From Anaerolineales bacterium (GTDB lineage Bacteria; Chloroflexota; Anaerolineae; Anaerolineales; UBA11579): a stretch of DNA of 64,000 nucleotides. The translations under genes were made by a program, and so were the position numbers. Positions 1 through 9,113 of the stretch are shown here, one piece after another. Position 1 is the first letter of the stretch, and every line of letters begins with the position of its first letter. Location: contig JAHCIJ010000001.1 of assembly GCA_026129255.1 (NCBI GenBank), forward strand, positions 644,965 to 708,964, read 5' to 3'. The notes below the pieces were generated by a model, which saw only the letters and a list, made by a program, of their open reading frames with translations, searched no databases and was not told where the DNA came from.

Positions 1-2
1 CG

Positions 3-1835
3 ATCACTCAGGCCGAACAGGACAATGTGTGGGGCGTGCGCAAGGTCGGCCTCGGCCTGCTGATGTCGCGCCCCGGTGATGCCAAGCCGCTGCCCTTTAT
101 TGAAGATGTGGCCGTGCCGGTCGAGAACCTTGGCCAGTTCGTGCGTGCCTTCATGCGCATCCTTGAAGGCTACGGCACCGGTGGTGACTTTTATGCTCAC
201 GCCTCGGCTGGCTGCTTGCATGTGCGCCCACTGATCAACCTCAAGACCCTGCGCGGCATTGAGCAGATGCGCGGCATCACGCAAGACGTAATGGCCGCTG
301 CTAAACAGTACAACGGTTCAATGAGCGGCGAACACGGCGATGGCCTCTCGCACGGCGAATGGCTCGAAGACACCTTTGGCCCGGAGATCAACAACGCCTT
401 CCGCGACCTGAAGCGCGCCGCCGACCCGCAAGCGCGCCTCAACCCGGGCAAGATCCTTGAGCCGCAGCCCATGCATCTGAACTTGCGCTACGGCACGGAA
501 TACACGTCTGACCCCTGGCTACCGATCCTCGATTTTTCGAGCCAGGGTGGTTTGGGTGGCGCCATCGAGATGTGCAATGGCGCCGGCGTATGCCGCAAAG
601 ACGGCGGCGTAATGTGCCCCTCGTTCCAGGCTACGCGTGAAGAGGAGCACAGTACGCGCGGCCGCGGCAACCTGCTGCGCGCCATGATCTCGACTGGTCT
701 GCCCGGCAGCAGCGCACCCGCTGCCAATGCCCAGAAGGCGGCGCATGCTGCGCTGGACCTGTGCCTGGAGTGCAAGGGCTGCAAAGCCGAGTGCCCCTCC
801 GGCGTGGACATGGCCAAGATCAAGTATGACTTCCTGAATGACTATTACAAGACCCGCCGCCGCCCACTGCGTGATTATTTGTTCGGCTACATCGGCTTGC
901 TCGGCAAGCTCGGCCGCGCCGTGGCGCCGATCAGCAATTTGATCTTGCAGAGCAGCCTCGGCAAGACCCTCGGCGAGAAGCTGTTTGGCCTCTCAGCCAA
1001 GCGTGGGCTGCCCAAATTTGTCGGCGGCCAAAAACTGCCTTCCGCGCCCGCCGCCGAGGCGGATGTGCTCTTCTTGCGTGACCCGTTCATTGACTTTTTC
1101 TATCCGCAGGTGGCGGCAGACGCACTGCGCGTGCTGGCCGCCGCGGGTCTCAAGGCGGCCGTGCTGCCCTTTGCCGGGGCAGGGCGCACGCTGATCTCCA
1201 AGGGCTTGCTGCCGCAAGCCAAGCAGCACGCCGAGCAAGTGGTGCGTCTCATCGAGGCGTGGGACCCGCAGCGCAAGCTGCCCGTGATCGGCATCGAGCC
1301 ATCCGAGATCTACACCTTCAAGGATGAGTATCTCGATCTGCTGCCCGGCGCGGAGGGTGTGAGCGCGTTGGCCAAGCGCAGCTACATGCTGGATGAGTTC
1401 CTGCTGCGCCGCGGGCTGGATGGTCTGCGCGGTGCGCTGGCTGCGCCCGCCGAGCGCGCCGTGCTCATGCACGGCCACTGCTACCAGAAGGCGCAGGCGC
1501 CCGCCGATGACGGCGTGCCCTCCGGCCAGCAGGCCACTGCCGCGCTGCTCAGCGAGCTGGGCTATGAAGTCGAAACGGTGAACTCGGGTTGCTGCGGCAT
1601 GGCGGGTTCGTTTGGCTACGAAGCTGAGCACTATGAGCTCTCGATGCAGATCGGCGAGTTAGCAGTATTCCCGGCGGTACGCAATGCCGCCGAAGGGCAG
1701 CATGTGGTCGCCGTGGGCGTGTCGTGTCGTTCGCAGATCGCCAGCGGCACCGGCCGCGAGGCGCAGCATCCGGTTTCTCTCATCGCTGCACAGCTTAGAT
1801 CGTCCACAGATAATCATATGCGAAGACAAGTCTGA
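3..1835 (+). CDS. FAD/Fe-S D-lactate-type dehydrogenase, 3' part
   Basis: The frame is open to the left edge, so the N-terminal FAD-binding half lies outside the window; the GTG at 27 is internal. What is visible, in order: the C-terminal cap of a GlcD/D-lactate dehydrogenase FAD oxidase (FYAHASAGCLHVRPL, EHGDGLSHGEWL; nt 190-370), a two-cluster 4Fe-4S region (CNGAGVCRKDGGVMCPSF, nt 570-625; CLECKGCKAECPSG, nt 762-803), and a CCG/heterodisulfide-reductase-like domain (GIEPSE, HGHCYQKAQ, GCCGMAGSFGYE). This is the architecture of YdiJ/GlcD-GlcF fusions that oxidise D-2-hydroxy acids and pass electrons through Fe-S centres. The last residues and the TGA lie inside a dispersed repeat (1804-1936). 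Family is clear; substrate is inferred. Confidence 0.88.
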   Translation: MTQAEQDNVWGVRKVGLGLLMSRPGDAKPLPFIEDVAVPVENLGQFVRAFMRILEGYGTGGDFYAHASAGCLHVRPLINLKTLRGIEQMRGITQDVMAAAKQYNGSMSGEHGDGLSHGEWLEDTFGPEINNAFRDLKRAADPQARLNPGKILEPQPMHLNLRYGTEYTSDPWLPILDFSSQGGLGGAIEMCNGAGVCRKDGGVMCPSFQATREEEHSTRGRGNLLRAMISTGLPGSSAPAANAQKAAHAALDLCLECKGCKAECPSGVDMAKIKYDFLNDYYKTRRRPLRDYLFGYIGLLGKLGRAVAPISNLILQSSLGKTLGEKLFGLSAKRGLPKFVGGQKLPSAPAAEADVLFLRDPFIDFFYPQVAADALRVLAAAGLKAAVLPFAGAGRTLISKGLLPQAKQHAEQVVRLIEAWDPQRKLPVIGIEPSEIYTFKDEYLDLLPGAEGVSALAKRSYMLDEFLLRRGLDGLRGALAAPAERAVLMHGHCYQKAQAPADDGVPSGQQATAALLSELGYEVETVNSGCCGMAGSFGYEAEHYELSMQIGELAVFPAVRNAAEGQHVVAVGVSCRSQIASGTGREAQHPVSLIAAQLRSSTDNHMRRQV

Positions 1836-1936
1836 ATTAGAAATCTGACTTCAGTCTATTAATCGCACTGGTTATCTGTGTTTATCCGCGTCCATCTGCG
1901 GTAAGTATCTCCGTGTTTATCTGTGTTCATCTGTGG
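1804..1936. repeat. Dispersed CCACAGATAAACACAGA-type repeat, copy 1
   Basis: Inverted arrangement of words of the type CCACAGATNA / TATCTGTGTT / CATCTGCGG. It lies between two convergent genes and contains the stop codons of both: TGA 1833-1835 of the dehydrogenase and TAA 1917-1919 of pgl. Related copies are at 48551-48634, 49830-49901 and 61573-61644. Confidence 0.75.
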
Positions 1937-2669
1937 ATGTTTCTAGTAAAGCAGCCGCGTCCGCGTCCAGCAACCACGTCAACCCGCCTGAGTGCGGGTT
2001 GACTGCTTTTGCGGGCAGGGGACGGCCGCCGGAGCTCAGGATCTCGCTCACAATGGTGGCCTTGTCGGCGCCAGAAACCAGGAAGGCGACCTGGCGCGCC
2101 GCATTGATCAGCGGCAGGGTGAAGGTCAGCCGCCAGCTCTCCAGGCTGCTGACATAGTTCTCCGTCACGGGCACTTCACCGGCACGCAGTGCAGCGCTGC
2201 CGGGGAACAGCGAGGCAGTGTGCCCATCCATGCCCAGCCCCAACAGAATAAAGTCAAAGACCGGGAAGCCCGGTGTGTGGAAGTGCGTCGCCAACCGCTG
2301 GCGATAGTCTTGCGCAGCCTCATTGGGCGGCTCCTCGCCGCGCATGCGGTGAATGTTGGCGGCGGGGATGTTGATGTGATCCAACAGCGCTGATTTTGCC
2401 GCGCCGTAGTTGCTTTGCGGGTCATCGGGCGGCACGCAACGTTCATCGCTCCAGAAGATGTGCACCTTATGCCAATTCAGCGCATCATGCCAGGGTGGGG
2501 CGGCCAGCTGGGCATAGGCGCTCAGCGGCGTGCTGCCGCCGGAGAGCGCCAGGTCGAAGCGCCCGCGGGCTGCGATGGCTTCCTGCGCGCACTCGGCCAC
2601 CAAGGCCGCCGCCGCGGTGGCCAGCTCGCTGGCGTTAGCATATATGTGCGTATGCAATCTAGCCCCCAC
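1917..2669 (-). CDS. pgl: 6-phosphogluconolactonase (DevB type)
   Basis: Hydrolyses 6-phosphogluconolactone to 6-phosphogluconate, step two of the oxidative pentose phosphate pathway. Family motifs are LSGGSTPLSAY, WSDERCVPPDDPQSNYGAA and LGLGMDGHTASLFPG. The frame can open at TTG 2702, GTG 2669 or TTG 2657. I chose GTG 2669, which overlaps rpiA by 11 nt and gives about 250 residues, the usual length; none of the three has a strong ribosome site, so the start is uncertain by some 15 residues. The gene is the last of pgi-rpiA-pgl. The final residues (STDEHR) and the TAA are encoded by a dispersed repeat. Confidence 0.93.
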   Translation of the reverse strand: MGARLHTHIYANASELATAAAALVAECAQEAIAARGRFDLALSGGSTPLSAYAQLAAPPWHDALNWHKVHIFWSDERCVPPDDPQSNYGAAKSALLDHINIPAANIHRMRGEEPPNEAAQDYRQRLATHFHTPGFPVFDFILLGLGMDGHTASLFPGSAALRAGEVPVTENYVSSLESWRLTFTLPLINAARQVAFLVSGADKATIVSEILSSGGRPLPAKAVNPHSGGLTWLLDADAAALLETSTDEHR

Positions 2670-3342
2670 GTTGGTGGCGCACGCCCGCCGCTCCCGCCAC
2701 AAACAAGTCCGTGGTCAAGCCCAGAAACAAGCCATGCTCAACGATCCCGGCGCGGCCTTCCAGCTGGCGCGCTAGCGCGTAAGGATCCTGGATCGCCCCG
2801 AAGGCACAGTCGAGCAGGTAGTTGCCCTGGTCACTCAGCACGGGCTGCCCGTCACGCTGGCGCAGGTGCGGCGCAGCACCCAGGCTGGTGATGAAGTCTT
2901 GTGCCTGGCGCACGGCGAAGGGTAATACTTCGATGGGCAGCATAAAGTTACGCCCAAGCGCATCGGAGAGTTTGCTCTCGTCCACCATGATGACTTCGCG
3001 CTGGCTGATCTGCGCCACGATCTTCTCGCGCAGCAGCGCCCCGCCGCCGCCTTTGATCAGGTTGAGCTCGGGGTCCACCTCGTCGGCGCCGTCCAGCGTG
3101 AGATCGATGCTGACGTGGTCCTCAATATTGCCGAGCGGGATGCCCAGGCGCGTCGCCTCGGCCTGGGTGTGGTTGGAGCAGGGAATGCCTGTGATGCCGC
3201 TCAGCTCACCGGCTCGCAAGCGGGCGGCCAGCGCCTCAAGGGCGAATTGCACGGTGCTGCCATGGCCCAGGCCAACCACCATGCCATTTTGCACTAGCTG
3301 CACAGCGGCCACGGCGGCAGCTTTCTTGAACTCAGCGCTCAT
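2659..3342 (-). CDS. rpiA: Ribose-5-phosphate isomerase A
   Basis: Interconverts ribose 5-phosphate and ribulose 5-phosphate. The 227-residue protein has the RpiA signatures GLGHGST (residues 24-30, phosphate binding), DGADEVDP (84-91, catalytic Asp region) and KGGGGALLREK (97-107, including the catalytic Lys). ATG 3342 has AGGAGC at good spacing and overlaps the pgi stop as ATGA, so the two are translationally coupled. Middle gene of pgi-rpiA-pgl. Confidence 0.96.
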   Translation of the reverse strand: MSAEFKKAAAVAAVQLVQNGMVVGLGHGSTVQFALEALAARLRAGELSGITGIPCSNHTQAEATRLGIPLGNIEDHVSIDLTLDGADEVDPELNLIKGGGGALLREKIVAQISQREVIMVDESKLSDALGRNFMLPIEVLPFAVRQAQDFITSLGAAPHLRQRDGQPVLSDQGNYLLDCAFGAIQDPYALARQLEGRAGIVEHGLFLGLTTDLFVAGAAGVRHQRGG

Positions 3343-5168
3343 GCAAGCTCCTGCAGCACGGCTTCCAGCCGTGCCGCCAGATCGCCTGTCACCGCAAAAC
3401 TGGTGACCCGGCGGCCAGCGGCGCGCAGCGCGGCCGCATCGCCGAGTGCCTGGGCGGCTTTGAGCACGCCGAAGTTCAGGCTGCTGGCGGCGTGGCCCGC
3501 CACGTCTGGGATGGGCAGGTCATCTGCGGATGGCTGGGTAACGAACTGGATGAACACGCCGCGTCCGGCGTCGCCCTTGTGCAGCTGGCCGGTGGAGTGC
3601 AGGAAGCGCGGCCCGTAGCCCAGTGTGCTGGCTGCCTGCTGCGTGCGCAGGATGTAGCCGCGCAGCCGTTGCAGCGCGTCGGTGAGCGCCGGGCTGGGCG
3701 CAGCGTAAGCTTGCAAGGCCACATAGTCGCCCGGCTGAGCCTGGGCCAGCGCGGCGCGCAACGCCTCCGCGCTGAGCGGCTGCTGCTCGCCCGCCGGCAA
3801 CGTGCCGGTGCGCGTGTATTCATCAATGAAGGCGCGGCCTTGCACCTTGGCCGACTCTACGTCTGGCTGGTCAAAGGGTTGGATGTCGAGCACATGCCCG
3901 GCCACCGCAGTAGCGAACTCCCAGAGGAAGTAATGTGCGCCGAGGCTGTAGTCATCATCCCAACTCAGCTCGATCACTGGGTGGCCTGCGGCGCGGACCG
4001 CGGCCAACAGCTCGGCAGCCGCACCGGTCTGCGCGCCGAGAGCGACGAAGACGCGGTCGTCGCCATAATCCGCCACACTGCCCAGCGGTTCGGCCACCAC
4101 GGGCAGAATGCCTTTGCCATGTTTGCCGGTGCTCTCGGCGATGAGCTGCTCGGCCCAATCTCCGAAGGGCTGCAAGTGAGGCGGGGCGATAAGGGTGAGC
4201 TTGTCGCGGCCAGCCTGGGCCAGCACGCCCAGAGCGAGGCCCAGTTGCAGACCGGGGTTGGTGGCGTCCGCTAACTGGCAGCTGGCGGTTGCGTTGTTGG
4301 CTTGGGCCAGCAGACGACCCAAGTCAACATTGAGTAACGCCGCGGGCACCAAGCCAAAATGCGAGAGTGCTGAGTAGCGGCCGCCGATGTTGGGATCCGC
4401 CAGGAAGGTGCTGCGGAAGTGGTGCCCTCGCGCTAGCGTTTCTAAGCTGCTACCGGGATCGGTGATAGCGATGAAGTGGCGGCCAACTGCCTTTGCAGGC
4501 GCAGCAATCTCCGCCGAATCTGTCTTTGCGAGCTCGCCATCGGCGGGCGAAGCAATCCCCGAGCCGTTTTGCAATTCCAATTTGGGGATTGCTTCGTCGT
4601 TCAGCGGCTGCGCCGCTTCACGTCCTCGCAATGACGGGCTAAGTTGGCTTACTTCGTCTGCCCAGCTTTCGCTGCGCAGTCCTCGCAAAGACGAAAGGAC
4701 TTGATTGTAAAAATACTTGAATAACGAAAGCGTCTCGACTGTGCCGCCGGACTTGGTCGACACGATGTACAGCGTGTGCGCCGGATCATAAGCTGCGGCG
4801 AACTGACGGATGTAGTCAGGGTCGGTGCTGTCTACTACGCCCAGCTTCACGCCGCCTTGCTGGCCCAGCAGCAGGCTGTACACCTCGGGCGCCAGGCTGC
4901 TGCCGCCCATGCCCAGCAGCAGCGCATGCGTGATGCCTTCGCTTTGCAACTGGCGCGCGTACAGCGTGAGGGCAGCCGCCTCCGGCTGCATGCGCTCGGC
5001 CACATCCAGCCAGCCGAGGCGGTTGCTGATCTCGGCCGGGTCAGGATTCCATACCGTGTGGTCACGCTGCCAGATGCGGTTCGTTAGCTGGCTGCTGACC
5101 GCGGCTTCCAGGGCGGCCTGGTATGCACCTGTGTAAGGGCCAAGTTGCAGGTTAAGCGCGGCTAGCAT
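3339..5168 (-). CDS. pgi: Glucose-6-phosphate isomerase (PGI half of TAL-PGI)
   Basis: 609 residues, matching the isomerase half of the bifunctional transaldolase/PGI family: IWQRDHTVW and NRLGWLDV near the N-terminus, LLGMGGSSLAPEV, the phosphosugar-binding VSTKSGGTVETL (residues 137-148), FIAITDPGSS (232-241), HYFLWEFATA, and LHSTGQLHKGD with the catalytic Lys/His region. The transaldolase half is a separate gene near 36 kb. Residues about 158-218 do not belong to the fold; they are encoded by an in-frame palindromic repeat (4522-4698) lying in the loop after the phosphosugar-binding helix. ATG 5168 has no Shine-Dalgarno but a TAGAAT box 6 nt upstream. It converts glucose-6-P to fructose-6-P and may accept mannose-6-P like its relatives. 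Confidence 0.93.
   Translation of the reverse strand: MLAALNLQLGPYTGAYQAALEAAVSSQLTNRIWQRDHTVWNPDPAEISNRLGWLDVAERMQPEAAALTLYARQLQSEGITHALLLGMGGSSLAPEVYSLLLGQQGGVKLGVVDSTDPDYIRQFAAAYDPAHTLYIVSTKSGGTVETLSLFKYFYNQVLSSLRGLRSESWADEVSQLSPSLRGREAAQPLNDEAIPKLELQNGSGIASPADGELAKTDSAEIAAPAKAVGRHFIAITDPGSSLETLARGHHFRSTFLADPNIGGRYSALSHFGLVPAALLNVDLGRLLAQANNATASCQLADATNPGLQLGLALGVLAQAGRDKLTLIAPPHLQPFGDWAEQLIAESTGKHGKGILPVVAEPLGSVADYGDDRVFVALGAQTGAAAELLAAVRAAGHPVIELSWDDDYSLGAHYFLWEFATAVAGHVLDIQPFDQPDVESAKVQGRAFIDEYTRTGTLPAGEQQPLSAEALRAALAQAQPGDYVALQAYAAPSPALTDALQRLRGYILRTQQAASTLGYGPRFLHSTGQLHKGDAGRGVFIQFVTQPSADDLPIPDVAGHAASSLNFGVLKAAQALGDAAALRAAGRRVTSFAVTGDLAARLEAVLQELA
4522..4698. repeat. Palindromic repeat inserted in pgi coding frame
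   Basis: Arm one (about 4522-4560: a TCTTTGCGAG... part, then GAAGCAATCCCC) is mirrored by arm two (4583-4637: GGGGATTGCTTCG... to CCTCGCAATGACGG), followed by a third partial arm (4650-4698). It is the same family as 21725-21848, 32831-32899 and 56024-56137, which are intergenic. Here it adds about 60 residues to PGI without breaking the frame. Confidence 0.85.
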
Positions 5169-5174
5169 AGGCTC

Positions 5175-5180
5175 ATTCTA
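5175..5180 (-). promoter_or_regulatory. -10 box of pgi, leaderless type
   Basis: TAGAAT on the minus strand ends 6 nt before ATG 5168; the gap has no Shine-Dalgarno. No clear -35 hexamer. Confidence 0.5.
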
Positions 5181-5233
5181 ACGCAAGCAATCGCATACCC
5201 TTCGCGGTGCAATCATCCACCCAGCCGAAGAGC

Positions 5234-5239
5234 TACAAT
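5234..5239 (+). promoter_or_regulatory. -10 box of DHFR-family gene, leaderless type
   Basis: TACAAT ends 6 nt before ATG 5246. It is divergent from the pgi promoter, about 55 nt away. Confidence 0.5.
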
Positions 5240-5245
5240 GTAAAC

Positions 5246-5839
5246 ATGAGGACACTAATCGTTATAGAAATGATCACGCTGGATGGAGTGATGCAGTCGC
5301 CAGGCGCGCCTGAGGAAGACACGTCGGGCGGGTTTAGCCATGGAGGCTGGGTCGCAAGCCATGCGGATGAGGTGTCTGCCAAGGCCATACGGAAACAGAT
5401 GGAGCCTGCAGAATACCTGCTTGGCAGGAAAACCTTCGAGATCTGGGAACCCTATTGGCCTGCACATGCCGATTTTTGGCCAGGGATCAATGACGGCACA
5501 AAGTACATCTTCTCCAACACGCGGGAAAACTCTGATTGGAAGAATACAGTCTTCCTGAAAAGTGTGGCGGATATTGAAGCGCTCAAGAAATCAGATGGTC
5601 CTGACCTGCAAGTGTGGGGCAGTGGCAGACTGGTTCAGTTGCTGCTTGAGAACAACCTGGTGGATGAACTCTGGCTCAAAATTTATCCGCTGACCCTTGG
5701 CGAAGGCAAAAAGCTGTTTGGCAACGGCACTGTGCCCGCAGCCTTTGCTCTCACTGAAGGTTTCGTTACGCCAAGTGGTGTGATCTTTGCCAATTACAAA
5801 CGAAGCGGGGAAGTCAGAACAAGCACGGTCGAAATTTAG
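5246..5839 (+). CDS. Dihydrofolate reductase family protein (RibD_C-like)
   Basis: 197 residues from ATG 5246 (MRTLIVIEMITLDGVMQ). The upstream in-frame codons lie within the promoter, so this start is preferred. Recognisable blocks are the N-terminal strand plus LDG, LLGRKTFE, KYIFSNT, DLQVWGSGRLVQ and ELWLKIYPLTLGEGKKLF, typical of the YwjB/YyaP group of RibD C-terminal-domain reductases. These bind NADPH; most members have no assigned substrate and are not true folate reductases. Single gene, divergent from pgi. Confidence 0.88.
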   Translation: MRTLIVIEMITLDGVMQSPGAPEEDTSGGFSHGGWVASHADEVSAKAIRKQMEPAEYLLGRKTFEIWEPYWPAHADFWPGINDGTKYIFSNTRENSDWKNTVFLKSVADIEALKKSDGPDLQVWGSGRLVQLLLENNLVDELWLKIYPLTLGEGKKLFGNGTVPAAFALTEGFVTPSGVIFANYKRSGEVRTSTVEI

Positions 5840-5956
5840 ACGCCTGGCAACCGCTTGCAGAGCCGCGCGGGCGGATGTTCGACATCACTGGAAATAGACC
5901 ACAAGTGCGGCCGCAATGCTATCGGTTATACTCTGCGCCCGCTGGAGGGCGGCAGT

Positions 5957-6667
5957 ATGGCCAATGAACGCACCTATCCCTGTTTGCCTTGCCGAGATGT
6001 AGACGTGTCGATCGCATTCTATGAAAATCTTGGTTTCAGGCGCACCTACCGCCAGCTGCGGCCGAACCCCTATGCCGTGGTGCAGTATGAGGATATCCAT
6101 CTGCATTTATTCGGCATGGATGGTTTCAACCCTGAGGATTCGTACGGCACCGTGATCATTGTCGTGCCGGATACTGATGCACTCTATCGCCACGTTGCTG
6201 AGCGGCTGCGAGCCGCCTTCGGCAAGTTGCCCGTGTCCGGCTTGCCGCGCGTCACGCGCCCGCGCAAGAAATTTGGCACCGTGACTGGTTTCAGCCTGGT
6301 GGACCCGGGCGGTAACTGGCTGCGCATTTCTCAGCTGGGTGCTACAGAAGAAAGTGAAGAGAAGGCCGAAGGCTTGGAGCATTTCATCTCAGTGGCGGCG
6401 CGGCTGGGTGACGCGCATGGCAGCGAGACCGATGCGCTGCGTACACTGGAGAACGCAATCGCTCGCTTTCCGCAGGCGGGCGCTCTGGAGCGGGCGCGGG
6501 CTTATCTCTACCGTGGGGAGTTGGCCGTGCGCTTGGGTGACCTGGCTCTGGCTCAGGCATCGCTGGCGCTGGTGAATGGGCTTGACTTAAGCGCAGAAGA
6601 GCAGGGTCAAGTTCAGGAGGAGCGTGCGCATGTGACCGCGCTGCTGAGCGAGTTAGCTAGCAGCTAG
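5957..6667 (+). CDS. Glyoxalase/bleomycin-resistance-like protein with helical tail
   Basis: 236 residues. ATG 5957 is preceded by GGAGGGC. Residues 1 to about 130 form a vicinal-oxygen-chelate (glyoxalase) unit: [30 protein letters not shown], and [15 protein letters not shown]. Residues about 135-236 are an Ala/Leu-rich helical segment that reads like two degenerate TPRs ([19 protein letters not shown]). VOC proteins with this start are often antibiotic-binding (Ble-like) or of unknown function. The end overlaps the convergent YyaL-like gene by 15 nt. Function is not assigned beyond the fold. Confidence 0.8.
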   Translation: MANERTYPCLPCRDVDVSIAFYENLGFRRTYRQLRPNPYAVVQYEDIHLHLFGMDGFNPEDSYGTVIIVVPDTDALYRHVAERLRAAFGKLPVSGLPRVTRPRKKFGTVTGFSLVDPGGNWLRISQLGATEESEEKAEGLEHFISVAARLGDAHGSETDALRTLENAIARFPQAGALERARAYLYRGELAVRLGDLALAQASLALVNGLDLSAEEQGQVQEERAHVTALLSELASS

Positions 6668-8686
6668 CTGGCTTGCCAGGTCGGCTGCCATGTTCACGGG
6701 TAGCTGGCAGGCAAAATTGCGGCACACATAGGCGGTGGCCTTGTCATCCTTGAGTGGGCGGTCGGCCAGCAGCGGCGGGCCACCGTCCGGCGCTGCAGAC
6801 GCCGAAACCGCGGCCACGTCGAACGGCCGCCAGGCACTCCACAACGTGTCCAAAAGCGCCTCAGCGCCGTCTCCAACGATCGCCACTTCGCGGCCGCCAG
6901 CCAAAAGCCAGCTGCTTGCGTATAGCCACTGGGCAAATGCGGTGGGATAGCGCGCCGCGCTGGCTTGCATACCCGCCAGCATGCGGCTGGCCGCGTCATA
7001 CCAGGCCGAGTTGCCGCTATAGGCGTGCAACTGCAGTAGCGCCAGCGCCGCCAGAGCGTTGCCGCTGGGGGTGGCGTTGTCTTGCGAGTCTTTGGGCCGC
7101 GTGATCAACGTTTCGTGATCATCACGCGTATCGAAGAAACCGCCCGCCGGGTCGGCAAAGTGCTGGGTGAACTCGCCAGCCAACTTCTCCGCAGCGGAAT
7201 ACCAGCGCACATCGCCATCACTCTGATACAGCGCCAGCAGGCCGAGCGTGAGCGCGGCGTAATCTTCCAAATAGGCATTGTGGGAGGCCTGGCCGGCGCG
7301 CCATGAGCGCAGCAGGCGGCTGCCATCGTGCAGCTCGCGCAGCAGGAAATCTGCGTTGGCCTGGGCGAGTTGCAAATAATCTGGCCGCTTAAGGTAGCGG
7401 GCCGCCTCGGCGTAAGCGATGAGCATCAAGCCATTCCAGGCGGTGAGCACTTTGTCGTCTGTGCCGGGGCGCACGCGGCGGCCGCGGGCGGCCAGCAGAG
7501 TGCTGTGCGCCGCGTCCAGCCCGCTGCGCACGGTGGCTGCATCCAAGCCAAATTGCTCGGCCAGCTCCGTATCGCTTTTTACGCGTTGCAGCACGTTGTG
7601 GCCCTCAAAGTTACCTTCTTGGCTCACTCCGTAGGCCTCAATCAGCAAATCTCTAGTCTCCCCGTCTCCGATCTCTTCTTCAATCTCCTGCAACCCCCAT
7701 ACATAAAACTTACCTTCTTCACCCTCCGAGTCAGCGTCCAGGCTGCTATAAAACCCGCCGCCGGCATCGCGCAGCTCACGCGCCACAAAGTCCAGCGTAC
7801 GCTCGCATACCCGGCGCATGTCCTCATCCTGCGTCACCAGATAGCCGTGTAGATAGGTGCGTGCCAGCAGGGCATTGTCGTACAGCATCTTTTCGAAGTG
7901 CGGCACGCGCCAATAATTGTCCACGCTGTAGCGAGCAAAGCCACCGCCGACCACATCGTACATGCTGCCCAGCGCCATGCTGTGCAGTGCGTGGCGCGCC
8001 ATGTCCAAGGCCAATTGGTCGCCCTGGGTGGCGCGCGCCAGCAGGAAATCGATCGTCATCGGCTGCGGGAACTTAGGCGCCTGCCCCCAGCCGCCGTGCC
8101 GCCAGTCATAAGCCTGGGCCAGCGCCATCACTGCCTGACTGAGCGCCTCAGGGGTGACGCTCTGCCCTTCGGCGGGGCTGCTGGCGGCGGGTGGCTGCAG
8201 GTGCTGGGTAATGATGCGCCCGTTCTCGATCACCTTGTCGCGCTCCTCGCTCCAAATGCGCTGCACATGGCGCAGCGCATCCATGAAGGAAGGCAGGTTG
8301 TGGCGCGCCACCGGCGGGAAGTAGGTGCCGCCCAGGAACGGCTCGCCCTCGGGCGTGAGGAACACACTCATCGGCCAGCCGCCCGAGCCAGTCATCGCCA
8401 CCACCGCGCCCATGTAGATGCCGTCAATGTCGGGGCGCTCTTCACGGTCCACCTTGATGTTGACGAAGTGCTCGTTCATGTAGGCCGCCGTGGCCGGGTC
8501 TTCGAAGGACTCGTGCTCCATCACATGGCACCAGTGGCAGGCGGCATAGCCAATGCTTAGGAAGATGGGCTTGTCTTCGGCCTTGGCGCGCGCCAGCGCT
8601 TCGAGTCCCCAGGGATACCAGTCCACCGGGTTGTCCTTGTGCTGCAAAAGGTACGGCGAGTTGGCGTGTGCGAGCCGGTTTGCCAT
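6653..8686 (-). CDS. YyaL/SSP411-like thioredoxin-domain protein
   Basis: 677 residues from ATG 8686, whose A overlaps the stop of the upstream transporter gene (TAATG). The N-terminal thioredoxin-fold (DUF255) has the CHWC motif at residues 50-53, then [17 protein letters not shown] and [10 protein letters not shown]. The remainder is an (alpha/alpha)6-barrel-like region ([36 protein letters not shown]). The human homologue is SPATA20; bacterial roles are unsettled. Last gene of an operon with two aldo/keto reductases and a DMT protein. Confidence 0.92.
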   Translation of the reverse strand: MANRLAHANSPYLLQHKDNPVDWYPWGLEALARAKAEDKPIFLSIGYAACHWCHVMEHESFEDPATAAYMNEHFVNIKVDREERPDIDGIYMGAVVAMTGSGGWPMSVFLTPEGEPFLGGTYFPPVARHNLPSFMDALRHVQRIWSEERDKVIENGRIITQHLQPPAASSPAEGQSVTPEALSQAVMALAQAYDWRHGGWGQAPKFPQPMTIDFLLARATQGDQLALDMARHALHSMALGSMYDVVGGGFARYSVDNYWRVPHFEKMLYDNALLARTYLHGYLVTQDEDMRRVCERTLDFVARELRDAGGGFYSSLDADSEGEEGKFYVWGLQEIEEEIGDGETRDLLIEAYGVSQEGNFEGHNVLQRVKSDTELAEQFGLDAATVRSGLDAAHSTLLAARGRRVRPGTDDKVLTAWNGLMLIAYAEAARYLKRPDYLQLAQANADFLLRELHDGSRLLRSWRAGQASHNAYLEDYAALTLGLLALYQSDGDVRWYSAAEKLAGEFTQHFADPAGGFFDTRDDHETLITRPKDSQDNATPSGNALAALALLQLHAYSGNSAWYDAASRMLAGMQASAARYPTAFAQWLYASSWLLAGGREVAIVGDGAEALLDTLWSAWRPFDVAAVSASAAPDGGPPLLADRPLKDDKATAYVCRNFACQLPVNMAADLASQLAAS

Positions 8687-9111
8687 TAGCGCACCGCGAT
8701 CAAGAGCGTGCCGCCAGCCACCAACAGCACGCCGAGCCAATTGAGCGCGCTGAGCTTCTCACCCAGCAGCGCCACGCCAAACAGGGCGACGAAGACCACG
8801 CTGAGTTTATCGATCGAAACCACTTGGGCAGCCTGTCCAGTACTGAGGGCGCGGTAGAAAGCTAGCCAGGAGGCGGCGGTGGCCAACCCGGAGAGCGCCA
8901 GCAGGATGAGATTGCGCGGCGTCCAGTCTTGCGTTTGCGTGAACTGGCCGGTGGCCCACAGCACCATCGCCATAGCAGGTACCACGATCAGGGTGCGCAC
9001 AAAGGCGCCCACGTCTGAGCTGATGCCGCTGATGCCCAGCTTGCCGAGTAGAGTGGTGGCTGCCGCAAACAGCGCGGAGAGGAAGGCCCAGAAGACCCAC
9101 GAATGGCTCAT
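8686..9111 (-). CDS. Half-size EamA/DMT-family transporter
   Basis: 141 residues with about five hydrophobic helices, ending in [13 protein letters not shown]. One EamA repeat only (usual family members have two, about 290 residues), so it would have to work as a dimer, like SMR proteins. The signature stretch is [17 protein letters not shown] followed by the [15 protein letters not shown] motif. It starts 2 nt after the aldo/keto reductase stop, consistent with one transcript. The substrate cannot be told from sequence. Confidence 0.85.
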   Translation of the reverse strand: MSHSWVFWAFLSALFAAATTLLGKLGISGISSDVGAFVRTLIVVPAMAMVLWATGQFTQTQDWTPRNLILLALSGLATAASWLAFYRALSTGQAAQVVSIDKLSVVFVALFGVALLGEKLSALNWLGVLLVAGGTLLIAVR

Positions 9112-9113
9112 GG

